The translations under genes were made by a program, and so were the position numbers. From Turnera subulata (lineage: Eukaryota > Streptophyta > Magnoliopsida > Malpighiales > Passifloraceae), in NCBI GenBank assembly GCA_028386065.3, contig JAKUCV010002493.1, forward strand, positions 83,139 through 147,138: a DNA stretch of 64,000 bases, written 5' to 3'. Under the pieces are notes generated by a model that saw only the letters and a list, made by a program, of their open reading frames with translations, made no database searches and was not told the DNA's origin. This document shows, piece after piece, positions 10,924-22,124 of the stretch (its first letter is position 1; every line of letters starts with the position of its first letter).

Positions 10924-12737
10924 CTCCCCCTCAATTGGAGGGTGTTTTTACAAAACAAACTCAAATTGTTACATAACAAGTAGAAAGCAGAGGTACTTAG
11001 TGATTTAGTGAAAATATCTGCAAGCTGGTTATTGGAGTCGACATGAACAACTTGTATGTGCCTTTGGTGAATCTTCTCACGTATGAAATGTAAATCGATT
11101 TCCAAGTGCTTTGTTCTTTGGTGTTGAACTGGGTTATTTGCAAGAAATGTTGCAGAGAGGTTGTCACAATGAACAACTATAGGTTGTGTTGGTGGCACCT
11201 GTAGTTCCCGTAGAAGATGACGCATCCAGGTGACATCTGCTACGGCACTGGCCAAGGCTCCGTACTCTGATTCTGCGCTACTGTGAGACACCGTGGACTG
11301 TTTTTTAGCTGACCACGAAACAAGATTGGCCCCTAAGTAAACACAATATCCTGTGGTGGACCCTCTCGTATCAATGCATCCTGCCCAGTCTGCATCACTA
11401 TATGCAGCTAGTGAATGAATGGAAGTGGGACGAAGAAGAAAGCCATAGGTTCTTGTACCAGTCAAATAACGGAGAATTTGTTTGACTGCCTGCCAATGCG
11501 CTGTGGTGGGTGCATGCATGAACTGGCATACCGAATTGACAGCATAGGAGATGTCCGGCCGCGTGAATGTAAGGTACTGCAAAGCACCTACTATCGTGCG
11601 ATACAGCTTCTGTTCTTCCGACGAAAGACGAACCCCATGGTGTATGGACAAAGACAACCGTGGTTGCATTGGTGTGGATATGGGTTTGAGATCTTCCAAC
11701 TTTGCCCGTGTCAAAATACTATCAAGGTACTTTTGTTGATGAAGGAAGAGGCCATCGCGAGTTTGTTGCACTTGTATTCCCAAGAAATAATGCAATTCAA
11801 CGAGATCCGTCATAGCAAACTCTTGTTTAAGAAGATTGAGCAAGGAGAACAAGAGTGTCGAGGAGGAAGCAATGACTATAATGTCATCGACATATAGCAA
11901 TAAAAAAGCAGTGCTTGTGGTAGAATGGAGGATGAACAGGGATGAATCAGAATGGCTGACCACAAAACCATGCACCAGTATGAAAGTTGCAAAACGCTGG
12001 TACCAGGCACGTGGAGCTTGCTTTAATCCGTACAACGCGCGTTGCAACTTACAGACATGATCTGGTCTCTCGGCATCTTCAAAACCAGGTGGCTGTCGCA
12101 TAAAGACCTCTTCCTTCAAGTATCCATTCAAGAAGGCATTTTTGACGTCAAGCTGCAGGATATCCCATCGTCGGGAAATGGCCAATGAAAGCACTGTGCG
12201 AATAGTTGCCGGCTTTACCACCGGACTGTAAGTCTCGTCGTAATCCTCCCCTGCGCGTTGGGTATAACCCTGGGCCACAAGACGTGCTTTGTACCGTGCA
12301 AGACTGCCATCAGAGCTAAATTTCCTGTGATAAACCCATCGTGAGCCAACAATATTTACATTAGAAGAAGGAGGAGGTACCAATACCCATGTGTGATTCT
12401 TAAGCAAAGCGTGATATTCATCTGCCATAGCATGGCGCCAGTTTTCATCTTTTGCCGCCTGAGAATAGGTTTTCGGGTCTTTGGCTTCTGTAGTGATGGT
12501 TAGGGCATACTTTGGATTGGGTTTGATAACACCGACACGTAAACGGGTTGTCATTGTATGTAATGGTTGAGGTGGGGGTGTTGATGATTGGGGTATTGGA
12601 GCAGAGGAGGGTAGAGAGGAAGAAGAGGTACTCGGTGTGGTCACCGAGGCTGGTGCATGGGATGAAGACGAGCGAGGAGAAGATAATAACTGTGTTGGTG
12701 CAGGAGGGTTATGTGGTGGATCAGGGGCGATAGAAGA
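10924..12737 (-). CDS. pol: Copia reverse transcriptase-RNase H
   Basis: Open frame from just below the stop at 12738-12740 to about 10914; the last codons run into the LTR. After a Ser/Pro-rich linker come the RT landmarks [46 protein letters not shown] and the catalytic YVDDI, then RNase H motifs (AAYSDADWAG, SAESEYGAL, HCDNLSA and a C-terminal ADIFTK). All catalytic residues that I can check are intact. It is in the same frame as the gag-integrase frame upstream and separated from it only by one TAG. It may once have been translated as a single polyprotein; the present copy would need readthrough. Confidence 0.85.
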
Positions 12738-13907
12738 CTAAGGACAAAGAGGTTGTGTGGAGGAGGGAATAGAAGAGACCAGTCTCGACTTAGTACCTTG
12801 AACCATTGACGGAACCAATGCATCTGGCAGATTGAAAATTGAGGTTGGATCAAAACCTAAAGATTGTGGAGATGAGGTTGTATCTTGTAGAGAAAGACAA
12901 GGAAAAAGGGTTTCATTAAACACAATGTTTCTGGATATCACAACTTTGCGAGAGGTTGGATGATAACACTGAAAGCCTTTGTGACATGATGAGATGCCCA
13001 GAAAAATATGGAGATCAGTGCGTGGAGAAAGTTTGTGCTTACCAGGACTTATATCAAGTGGGTAACAGGCACATCCAAAAACCTTAACCTGAGTGAAATG
13101 AGGACTGCAGCCATGCAGAACACGAAAAGGACTCTGCCACTTTAGGGTTACGTGAGGGAGACGATTTTGAATATAATTAACGTAATGAAGAGCTTCGACC
13201 CAAAAGGATGAAGGCAGATTTGCCTGAAAAAGAATTGAGCGAATAGAATTAAGCAGAGTCCTATGTTTGCGTTCAGCCATCCCATTTTGAGGATGACTAT
13301 AGGGACACGAGATTCGTCGCTGTATGCCATGTTCACGCAGATAGTCATCAAAGAGTTTGTTACAAAACTCACCGCCTCCATCACTTTGAAGAAAACGAAT
13401 AGGAGTCTGAAACTGTGTTTGAATTTGAGCATGTAACTGTTTAAAAATTGCAAAAACTTCATGCTTAAAACGTAAGAGAAAAACCCAGCAGAATTTAGAA
13501 AACTCATCGAGGAACAAAACATAATGTTTAAGGATATCTGGGCTAATGGTGGCATATATCCAGATGACGAGAGTGCTATCCACCTGGTGCCACAAGGCAA
13601 AAAGAGGGTTGGGAGTGGGAGGTGCTGTGGGTTCGGCTCCAGCAAAGAAAGGGTCAGGGGGAACACCGGTTCCATCAATATGGTCAAGGACCATGTGAGA
13701 CTGGAAGACAGCAGAGAGAAGACTCTGCCAGACAAGGAAATTACTGAAGTCGAGTCTAGCTGGTACATAATTCCGGATATTACTAACACTAAGGACAGAA
13801 TGAGTGTGTGTCGCAGGAACTGAGGCATGAGAAGAAGAAGAAGATGAAGAAGAACCAGAAACAGTAGAAGGTGTCGAACCAGAAACTATTGATGGTGACG
13901 AAGACAT
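12738..13907 (-). CDS. Fused gag N-terminus and integrase core of Copia
   Basis: 389-residue frame starting at an ATG close to the primer site. Residues 1-125 are a Ser-rich start plus the copia gag N-terminal region (YVPARLDFSNFLVWQSLL, then WIYATISPDIL). They continue in frame directly into the integrase core (VLFLDEFSKFCW), with the DDE residues visible in FLDEFS, LQSDGGGEF and NGMAERKHR. The zinc knuckle, protease and integrase zinc domain expected in between (roughly 1.3 kb in full-length relatives) are absent, so this is an in-frame deletion product. The stop is TAG, after which the frame stays open into RT. Such a copy would depend on an intact relative for protease and gag. Confidence 0.8.
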   Translation of the reverse strand: MSSSPSIVSGSTPSTVSGSSSSSSSSHASVPATHTHSVLSVSNIRNYVPARLDFSNFLVWQSLLSAVFQSHMVLDHIDGTGVPPDPFFAGAEPTAPPTPNPLFALWHQVDSTLVIWIYATISPDILKHYVLFLDEFSKFCWVFLLRFKHEVFAIFKQLHAQIQTQFQTPIRFLQSDGGGEFCNKLFDDYLREHGIQRRISCPYSHPQNGMAERKHRTLLNSIRSILFQANLPSSFWVEALHYVNYIQNRLPHVTLKWQSPFRVLHGCSPHFTQVKVFGCACYPLDISPGKHKLSPRTDLHIFLGISSCHKGFQCYHPTSRKVVISRNIVFNETLFPCLSLQDTTSSPQSLGFDPTSIFNLPDALVPSMVQGTKSRLVSSIPSSTQPLCP

Positions 13908-13977
13908 AGTATAGGAGGATGAAGAAAATGAAAGAGGAAGAAGTAAAGGTTGTATGCAGACGGGAAAAAGAAAACCT

Positions 13978-13989
13978 GCTCCGCTACCA
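13978..13989 (-). promoter_or_regulatory. Primer-binding site of the compact Copia element
   Basis: Minus-strand TGGTAGCGGAGC, continuing AGGTTT, directly abutting the 5' LTR at 13990. It is close to the complement of the initiator-Met tRNA 3' end. Confidence 0.75.
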
Positions 13990-14153
13990 TGAACAGAATG
14001 AATATCAGGATACCTCTCATGGTCTTCCTGATGAGTATTTGTATTGATGAATTACACAAGAGTCATACAAGTACAAGAGTTCTAACCACTCTAACTGATC
14101 AGAATGCCAACTAACTATTGCTGAGAATGTACAGAGATTATCCTTATCTATTA
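13990..14153 (-). repeat. 5' LTR of the compact Copia element
   Basis: 164 bp, nearly identical to 10760-10923 and followed by the second CCGAT target copy at 14154-14158. Confidence 0.85.
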
Positions 14154-14184
14154 CCGATCACTAGAGAAGAAACCATTAAAACCT

Positions 14185-14834
14185 TTTTTTTTATACTAAT
14201 CGAGGTGTATTTATTGAAACCATAAAATATGTACAAAAGAGGCAACCCAGGGCATGTACCGTAGGTTGCAAACAAGTCACAACACTTTAGGGCTGCTCAG
14301 CACCTATGTACCTGTGAAACCTATTGTGACTACTTTGCTAGCACGCCACCCCGTGAGAGGCTCGGGAGAGATCAACACGGCTGCTGCCGTTTACGGGAAT
14401 CGCGGGTGTAGATTCTGGAACCACCAAAGGCTCGAACAATAACAAGATCAAACAGCAAGTCCGCCTGCAATGGCTTTTGCGTGAAGATGAGGGCATTGCG
14501 AGCAAGCCAAACTGTCCATAGCATAGCCAACCCAAGTAACACCCAAGCTTGCTCGGCATGTCGCTCACCGGCAAGTCCCACCCACTGAACGAACCAGGAA
14601 TCAAGGCGAGTAGGAGGCACCCAGCAGACCCCCCACCATCGACATAGGCGGTTCCCAAGTTGCATAGTCACGGGGCAAAGGAGAAACAGATGATGTATAT
14701 CTTCTTACCTATAAAGACAAAAAGGGCAGTAGGAATCTGCTAGCTGGATGACGCCTCTATGCCAAAGAGTAGCTCTGGTTGCTACACCACCATGCAGCAC
14801 CATCCATAAGAAACAATCAATTTTTGGAGACTCT
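14185..14834 (-). pseudogene. Second LINE 3' fragment (zf-RVT region)
   Basis: Minus-strand, 5'-truncated LINE ORF2 tail. It encodes the zinc-binding RT-associated region: a C-x2-C knuckle followed by an HLFLLCP-type motif around 14690-14740, then WVLLGLAMLWTVWLARNALIF in the frame at 14372-14671. A stop separates the knuckle from the later frame. The T-run at 14183-14192 is its poly(A). It is flanked by CATTAAAACCT at 14174-14184 and 14835-14845; the left copy is shared with the first LINE. Confidence 0.75.
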
Positions 14835-14845
14835 CATTAAAACCT

Positions 14846-16403
14846 TTAGAAGGACTAACCAAGCAAACTAGAAAAACCGAAGTGTGGGGCTTGACATAGG
14901 TAGAAGGTATGAGGCAACCATCTATACTTTGGACGAAATATCACTTTATAGAAAATAAAACCTTATTTCGTGCATAGAAGTGAAATGCACAACCACAAGA
15001 TATGCATATCCCAACCTCATATTTGGTTGAAGATTATTCTTTATCTAGAATTACAAAGAGTTTTTCATGAGTTTTTTTCAAATAAATTTGGATGATGACT
15101 CCTTGTACAAAAAATTAGGACCTAGAAAAAAGGGAATGTCTTATGCGATTATATCTGAACTTTCATGCAAAGTGACCTTTATGAACAAGTTTCAAAAGGA
15201 ATGAGCAAGAGCATACATCTCATATCCCATAAATGAATTAAATTCACAATGAGTTTGAAATGAGTTTCCTTAGCTAATGAATACTGTATGAGTAAACTCT
15301 ATTAGGAGACTATGTTTTAAGTAGGACCAATTTGACTTTTCCAACCTTTTCAAATAATCTACTTAGAATGACGATTTTGTCTTATGAATCTACTAGTTAG
15401 ACTTTCTTATAAATTGCTAAATATAAACGTCTAAAGAAATCCTAACCAAAGAAAAAGAGTCAAAATGTAAATTTGAAATAAAAAATTGGTTGTGCAAAAA
15501 ATTCATTTACCACGGTATTATACTAATGGGAAGGAAGGATAATTTTATTGTTGTTCAAATGAGAAATGTTATATACAACTTGGGCCATCCTAGTTATTTA
15601 ATAAATCTTGTATAACTTGACTTGATTAGAAGTGAATCAATGCCTTTGACGAGTGTCTTAGAAAATGACCAAATTGATTGAATTTGTTATATTCAAAGCC
15701 TAATTTTTCAAAATTAAATCATGAGGACCAAAATAACTAATCGAGAAAAATTTTTGGGCTATATTGGGCATTTTGCCTTTTTCTTGTTTATTTTTTCTTT
15801 ATATTTTTTTTAAGAAAGAAAGATTTGGATGTTTTTTCTCGTAGAAACATCTTGCACTAAGCATACTTAAAGGTCTCATATTATAAGCACATTTACCTTA
15901 CATTTTTTTTGATAAAACTAAGATAAAGTAGTAATATTGTCAATCAAGGTTCTTAAAATATTCTAAGAAGCAAGAAATTAAAAAATTTAAAAACTAGAAC
16001 AAAATGTAAACAAAGGCAAAACTAGCAAATTGGAGTTTCTATCCTGTGAGCCCGCCATGGTTGAAAGGTACCAAAAACAATGAGACTTGGCAGATGATAT
16101 GTCTAATATTGCAAACTTTGCCACTTGGGTGCCAAATGAGAACCCTTCGGACCTGCCACATGAGCCTTAAAATTGGCCATGGTTGGGCTGGCTGGGAATA
16201 AGACCCCAAAACTTGTTGTAACGTTCCAGCTTGACGACTACCATTATGGACCAACATAAGACCTTTCTAACATATTTTTTCATCACATGCATGTTTTTTG
16301 AAAAAATTTTCTAGGAGGTTATCATCTTGGAATTGCTCAAAAACATTTAATTTTGCAGTTTTTATGATATTTTTTTTTTCTGTGATAAAACGATGAGATG
16401 AGA
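14846..16403. other. Intergenic DNA, nothing recognised
   Basis: AT-rich sequence with no coding frame of recognisable type, no paired repeats and no RNA gene that I can support. It lies between the LINE target duplication and the first TRIM LTR. Confidence 0.5.
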
Positions 16404-18889
16404 TGTGATAACCCAAGTCCCATATCGAAAGTGAGTGAGTGGGGTCTTGGAATATACACCAAGGAATTGGATACCAAAAAACATTGAGCTTAAGCTTTTG
16501 GGCCATGTGGTTTCGGCCCAGCTTTAGAGGTTATTTTGGGCCAATCAATTACTTGAGGGTGAAAAAATGGTAGCGGAGCCAATCTCACTCCCCTTTTGGG
16601 TCATGGGCTATATGGTCCGTTGCTCAAGGGTTGATACTGAGATGACGATCGGTACGACCCGATGATTGGGGTTCTTATGATATGGATTTGGGCACGAGGA
16701 CGCAAGGTCTAAAGGAGCGAAGAATGTGGTGACCCAAGTCCCACATCGAAAGTGAGTGAGAGAGGTCTTGGGCATATATACACTAAGGAGTTGGCTACCA
16801 AATAATCTCAAGCTTAAGCTTTTAGGCCACGTAGTTTCGACCCAGTTTTGGAGGTTATTCGAGGCCAGTCAATTACTTGGGGCGTGACAAAATGGTAGCG
16901 AATCTCACTCCACTTTTGGGAGGGCTTGGGCCATATGGCCCCGTTCCTCAAGGGTTGATATTGAGATTACGATGAATACGGCCCGATGATCGGGGTACTT
17001 ATGATATGGATTTGGGCTCCCCTCACGAGGACGTGAGGTCTAAAGGAGGGGAGAAACTGATGACCCATGTCCCACATCAGAAGTGAGAGAGGTTTTGGGC
17101 GTGTATACACCAAGGAGTTGGTTACCAAATAACCTCAAGCGTAAGCTTTTGGGCCACATAGTTTTGGCCTAGCTTTGGAGGTTATTCTGGGGTAGTTGAC
17201 TACTTGGGGTGTGATAAAATGATAGCAGAGCCGATCTCACTACACTTTCGGGTGGGCTTGGGCCCTATTACCTGTTTCTCAAGGGTTGATATTGAGATTA
17301 CGATCGATACGACCAGGTGATCAAGGTACCTACGATTTGGATTTGGGCTCCCCACGTGAAGATGTGAGGTCCAAAGAAGGGGAGAATGTGATGACCCAAG
17401 TCCCGCATCAGAAGCGAGTGAGAGAGGTTTTGGGCATGTATACACCAAGGAGTTGGCTATTAAATAACCTCAAGCGTAAGCTTTTGGGCCACATGGTTTT
17501 GGCCTAGCTTTGGAGGTTATTTGGGCTAGTTGACTATATGGGGTATGACAAAATGATAGCGGAGCCGATCTCACTGCACTTTCGGGTGGGCTTGGGCCCT
17601 ATTACCTGTTTCTCAAGGGTTGATATTGAGATTACGATCGATACGACCCGGTGATCGAGGTACTTACGATTTGGATTTGGGCTCCCCACGTGAAGATGTA
17701 AGGTCCAAAGGAGGAGAGAATGTGATAAGCTAAGTCCCACATCGGAAGCGAATGAGAGAGGTTTTGGGCATGTATACACCATAGAGTTGGCTACAAAATA
17801 ACCTCAAGCTTAAACTTTTGGGCCACATGGTTTTAGCCTAGCTTTGGAGGTTATTCTGGGCTAGTTGACTACTTGGGGTGTGACAAAATGATAGTGGAGC
17901 CGTTCTCAATCCACTTTTGGATGGGTTTGGGCCCTATTACCTATTTCTCAAGGGTTGATATTGAGATTACGATCGGTATGACCCGGTGATCGAGGTACTT
18001 ACGATTTGGATTTGGGCTCCCGACGTGAAGATGTGAGGTCCAAAGGAGGGGAGAATGTGATAACCCAAGTCCTACATCGAAAATGAGTGAGAGAGATCTT
18101 GGGCATATATAATCCAAGGATTTGGATACCAAATAACCTCAACCTTAAAATTTTGCGTCAAGTGATTTCGACCCAGCTTTGGAGGTTATACTAGGCCAGT
18201 CGATTACCTGGGGTGTGACAAAATGGTAGCAGAGGCGATCTCACTCCACTTTTAGATGGGCTTAGGCCATATGACCCATTTGTCTAGGGTTGATACTGAG
18301 ATTACGATCGGTACGACCCGATGATCGGGATACCGATGATTTAGATTTGGGCTCCCCTCGTGAGGATGCGAGGTCTAATGGAGGGAAGAATGCGATAACC
18401 CAAGTCTCACATCGGAAGTGAGTGAGAGAGATCTTGGGCATATATACACCAAGGACTTGGCTACCAAATAACCTCAACCTTAAACTTTTGGGTCTCGTAG
18501 TTTCGACCCAGCTTCGGAGGTTATTTTAGGCCAGTCAATTACTTGGGACGTGACAAAATGGTAGCGGAGCTGATCTCTCTCCACTTTTGGGTGGGCTGGG
18601 GCCATATGGCCTGTTTCTCAGGGGTTGATACTAAGATGACGATCGGTACAAATCAGTGATCAGGGTATTTATGATATGGATTTGGGCTCCCCTTACGAGA
18701 ACGTGAGGTCTAAAGGAGGGGAGGATGTGATGACCCAAGTCGCACATCGAAAGCGAGTGAGAGAGGTCTTGGCATATATGCAACAAGGAGTTGGATACCA
18801 AATAACCTCAAGTTTAAGCTTTTGGGCCATGTGATTTCGGCCCAGCTTTGCATATTATTCTAGGCCAGTTGACTACTTGGGGTGTGACA
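16404..18889 (+). mobile_element. Tandem TRIM array: 8 LTRs, 7 internal regions
   Basis: Non-coding terminal-repeat retrotransposon in miniature, present as a tandem array of period about 321-335 bp. LTRs of about 160-165 bp start TGTGATAACCCAAGTCCCAC and end GGGGTGTGACA, at 16404-16562, 16725-16889, 17056-17216, 17387-17550, 17721-17885, 18056-18220, 18391-18555 and 18726-18889. Each LTR but the last is followed by AAA/AAAA and the primer site TGGTAGCGGAGCC (or close variants), about 165 bp of internal sequence, and a purine tract (GGAGGGGAGAA) before the next LTR. The LTRs hold a GCATATATACACC TATA-like box. The outer flanks TGAGA (16399-16403) and TGGGA (18890-18894) are a near-match target duplication. 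No coding capacity, so mobility would depend on proteins from another element. Confidence 0.9.
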
Positions 18890-19524
18890 TGGGATATATT
18901 ATATTGTGAACATCCAAATTTGACCCATGAAAATTATATTGGGATTAGACTCCAGAGATGTTTAAATCGTAAGATTGATAAGTTAGTCTTGGGTTGAAGC
19001 ATGGATGGGGTTTAATTTTAGTAGAATTTATATATTATAGTAATTAAGACTTTTATATGTCTAGGATTAATGAGACGATTTAATCATAGGATATGTTAAG
19101 GACTAAATTGCTAAAATGTATTTTTTCTCATTAAATTTGGGCTTGTTTATTTATTAAACCCAATTATATTTATTCTTAGGTTGAAGATAAATGTAAGGGT
19201 CCAATTTAATAAGGTATGGAATTTTCCTCAGAGTTGCACAGCCCATTAACACCTTGCTTGCAGATAAATTTAGCTCTGATTTTCGTGGAAAAACAGAGTT
19301 AAATCATTCCTTAATAGTAAGGATGTTTTTGGTATGATTTTGGCTTAAAATGAGGAATCAATGTGTAATTAGTCAATTAGGAGATGATTGAGAGGAGTAG
19401 TAATCAAGAAAGCAGAGGATTCTGGGCAGTCTAGGGGTTAATTATGCGGTAGGATCAATCAGGGAGGAATTAGGGGAGAATTGGGACGGAAAAAAGAAAA
19501 GAACGGGTGAGGCACGTAGGCACG

Positions 19525-19632
19525 GGCGGTCATCTCGGGATGACCGCCAGGCCTGGGCGGTCTTCCACCCATGACCGCCCGGCCTGGCTGTCATCCATAG
19601 GATGACCGCCGGCCATGGCAGTCATGCACCCC
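19525..19632 (+). promoter_or_regulatory. GGCGGTCAT inverted-repeat cluster in the Tat LTR
   Basis: Three successive inverted repeats: GGCGGTCAT, 6 bp, ATGACCGCC; then GGCGGTC, spacer, ATGACCGCC; then GGCTGTCAT, 7 bp, ATGACCGCC; and a final half-site GGCAGTCAT. The same module is found at 29817-30004 upstream of the antisense gene. The 3' LTR keeps it with several C-to-T/G-to-A changes (43278-43385). Confidence 0.7.
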
Positions 19633-19750
19633 CAGAAACGTGTTTTCTCTCCGATTTTCGCCTGTAATCTGATTCTACTCGGTTTTGGCCCAGAATTTTG
19701 GCCATTACCTTGATCATTAAGTTGGTCCACGCCCCTAGGCTATCCAGACA

Positions 19751-19760
19751 CTATAAATAG
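19751..19760 (+). promoter_or_regulatory. LTR TATA box (Tat-like element)
   Basis: CTATAAATAG, a canonical plant TATA box; the 3' LTR has the same box at 43507-43516. It predicts transcription start near 19785. Confidence 0.75.
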
Positions 19761-20518
19761 GACCCTCCTCTCACATTTCAAGAGACACATGTTGTTACAC
19801 AAACACTCTTCATAAAGCTTTGAAGCTTGGAGAAACTCTATCTTTCCAAGCTTAAGAAATAGTTCCATAGGCAAAACTCTGGTAGAATTTCGTGGGTAGC
19901 ATCATCCATTAAAGGAAACAAAGGGGAAAATCAAGAAGAACTCCAAGATTGAGTTGAGGAGTGGGAGGAAATTGTGTGAGAGGCACAACCAAAACCAAGG
20001 AGCTAGAGGAAGGCTACAAGAGGTAATCCTAATCCCTTTTTGTCTGACCAATTATTGTTGAAATATTGATGTTGATGATGATGTGATTGTTGTGATGCCA
20101 TGTCAAGAACTACGTGGGCTTTGAACTCGGTCGCCGGGGTACGTAGGTGGTTTCTAGTGGTGGAAACTCAAGCCAAATCTTCTTCTTCTCCCCTTTCTTT
20201 TTAATATTCAATTATTATGTGTTTTGGTGCTCACACTTGCACACTTACACAAGGCATACAAAATCCTCTAATTGCACAAAGTTTCGCCCCAACATGGATG
20301 GGTGCCTAACACCTTCCCATCTGTGATGAATCCCCGGGTCCAGCATCTTTGGTTCGCTATCCAGTAGCCTAAATGGAGTCACCTAAAGGGTTTTTCCCAA
20401 GTTTTTATCCCTTAATAAAATTTGGGTGGCGACTCCAAAAATGTTGGATAATGGTTAAGAAGAAGGTGTAAGGGAAAGGTGAATAGGCCCAAGTGATTTT
20501 GGGTCGAGTATTCACAGC

Positions 20519-20538
20519 TGACGACTTCGCTGGGGACC
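20519..20538 (+). promoter_or_regulatory. Arg-type tRNA primer-binding site
   Basis: TGACGACTTCGCTGGGGACC, 4 bp after the 5' LTR. It is two changes away from the TGGCGACTCCGCTGGGGAC primer site (tRNA-Arg) characteristic of Tat/Ogre elements. Confidence 0.75.
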
Positions 20539-21053
20539 TTGAGGGTTCAAGAAACTTTGTGCAATTATTGATTTTTTTGTATGCCTTTTTATGTGTCATC
20601 ATAAGTGCCCTGCATTCATGATAAATGTTGTGAAGCCCTTACCGTAAGAGTTCCGGGGGATCCAAGTCCGCTACAATGCTTTCTTTAAGCGATAGTGGCT
20701 TGTGTGAACCGGTTTCTCGCTGCTCATGCAATGATAGGGATTAATGGCCCTTGGACCTGACACGATATCTTTTATCACATGTGAGTAGGCCAAACTATTC
20801 CTTAGCGGCAGTCTTTTTAGCCTCCAACCAGCTGCTTACCCTGAGCATCCCATGCATGATGAATCAATAGGTGTTGTGTGCATTTGAGTGCTTGTTGTTG
20901 TGAGTTCAAGTAGAAATACATGAGGTGCCCCCTCGTTCATTCCTCCATATATAAATCCGGAAAGAAATGTGTGAGATAGTCCCTGGGAGTTGAAGACCCT
21001 GACACCGGTCCTTTAAATATTAGGACAATAAGAATGAGGAAAACGGTGCCAAA

Positions 21054-21893
21054 GTGCCTGAGGAAATTCTGAACTTACTCAAGGATCTGAATATCATGGA
21101 AGCACTCCAAGCTCTGAAGAAAGGGAAGATGGTGTCCCCTAGGAGTAATGGGGGACAAATTTCAAAACCGGATGGCGAGCATAATGTGGTGATAGTTCAG
21201 GATAGTGATTCAGAGGTGCAAGAATCTAAAGGAGATAGGGAGAGACTTAGAAGACTGGAGGACCTCTTGAAAACCATGAAGAAGAAAGAGGACGATTGGA
21301 ATTTAGATCGTCTGTCTTTGTTCCCCGAAGCCTGTTTGCCTGAAAAATTTAAGATGCCAGATATCGAGAAGTTCAATGGAATAGGATGTCCCACAACTCA
21401 CCTGAAGATCTATGTGAGGATGCTGCAACCTATGGGGATTGGGCCTGAATTAATGACCCAAATATTCCAAAGAACTTTATCTAGAGGAGCTTTGAGGTGG
21501 TTCACGACCTTGGATGAGAGCAAGATAAGCAAATGGGAGGACCTCTATAAAGAATTCCGGAAGCAGTATAGCTATAACACTGAGGTAGATGTGACCAAAA
21601 GGGATCTCGAGATAACCAAGCAAGAAGTTCAAGAGACATTTTCCGCTAACATCTCGAGATGGCGTAACAAAGCATCTTTGATGGTAGACAGACCCACAGA
21701 AGAAGATCAAGTGCAGATGGTGATTAAGAACCTACAGCCGATTCACTACGATCGCATGGTTGGCAATTATTATGCCAATTTTAAAGCACTCATTGGGGCA
21801 GGAATACAACTAGAAGATGCTATTAGTTTGGGAAAGATCAGGATGCCTACGGACACCTCCAGGAGGAGTTTCAATGTGCCCCCAGGAAAATAG
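21054..21893 (+). CDS. gag: Tat-type gag, capsid region
   Basis: 280-codon frame. A charged N-terminal region (coiled-coil-like ERLRRLEDLLKTMKKKEDDW, about residues 63-83) is followed by the gag domain with PEKFKMPDIEKFNG, THLKIYVRMLQPMG, LSRGALRWFTTLDES, WEDLYKEFRKQYSYN and FSANISRWRNKA motifs, the set typical of Tat/Ogre capsids. It forms the particle shell and packages element RNA. I did not identify a convincing upstream start; the frame may begin before 21054. A stop at 21891 cuts it off from the zinc-knuckle region at about 22075-22116 (C-x2-H-x5-H-x5-C type), which is in another frame, so the polyprotein is broken. Confidence 0.8.
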   Translation: MPEEILNLLKDLNIMEALQALKKGKMVSPRSNGGQISKPDGEHNVVIVQDSDSEVQESKGDRERLRRLEDLLKTMKKKEDDWNLDRLSLFPEACLPEKFKMPDIEKFNGIGCPTTHLKIYVRMLQPMGIGPELMTQIFQRTLSRGALRWFTTLDESKISKWEDLYKEFRKQYSYNTEVDVTKRDLEITKQEVQETFSANISRWRNKASLMVDRPTEEDQVQMVIKNLQPIHYDRMVGNYYANFKALIGAGIQLEDAISLGKIRMPTDTSRRSFNVPPGK

Positions 21894-22124
21894 CACGCCG
21901 AAGTGAATCATGTCGCAGTTCAGACCCCACTACAGGTTAAGTCGAATAGAAGGGAATTTACTCCCCTCTCTATGTCTTTATGAAAGATGCTGCAGAAGTG
22001 TGTGGAAAAGAATTTACTGCAGCCCCTGGAACCAAAATCTGGTCTTCCATATGGAGGGGACCCTAATAAATTCTGCGGATTCCATCAGGCGGCTGGGCAT
22101 GCTACAGACAACTGCGTCTGACTT

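Larger units (their letters stand above)
10760..14153 (-). mobile_element. Compact Ty1/copia element, internally deleted
   Basis: Complete LTR-to-LTR element of 3394 bp on the minus strand, bounded by the perfect 5-bp duplication CCGAT. The LTRs are only 164 bp (10760-10923 and 13990-14153) and differ at few positions. On the minus strand they begin TAATAG and the 5' copy ends TTCA, a TA...CA terminus instead of TG...CA. The primer site TGGTAGCGGAGC follows the 5' LTR directly, and a GGGGGAG purine tract precedes the 3' LTR. The internal part lacks the gag zinc finger, protease and the integrase N-terminus, but still has integrase core, RT and RNase H. It is inserted in a LINE tail. Confidence 0.9.
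18905..20514 (+). repeat. 5' LTR of the Tat-like element
   Basis: 1610 bp, TGTGAACATCC...GTATTCA, matching 42663-44270 almost throughout. It carries three GGCGGTC...ATGACCGCC inverted repeats (19525-19615) about 125 bp upstream of a canonical TATA box. Confidence 0.9.

Noticed and set aside
16404..18889. CRISPR-like or ordinary satellite array
   Set aside because: The unit length of about 330 bp, primer sites, purine tracts and LTR borders show a TRIM array; CRISPR does not occur in plants.
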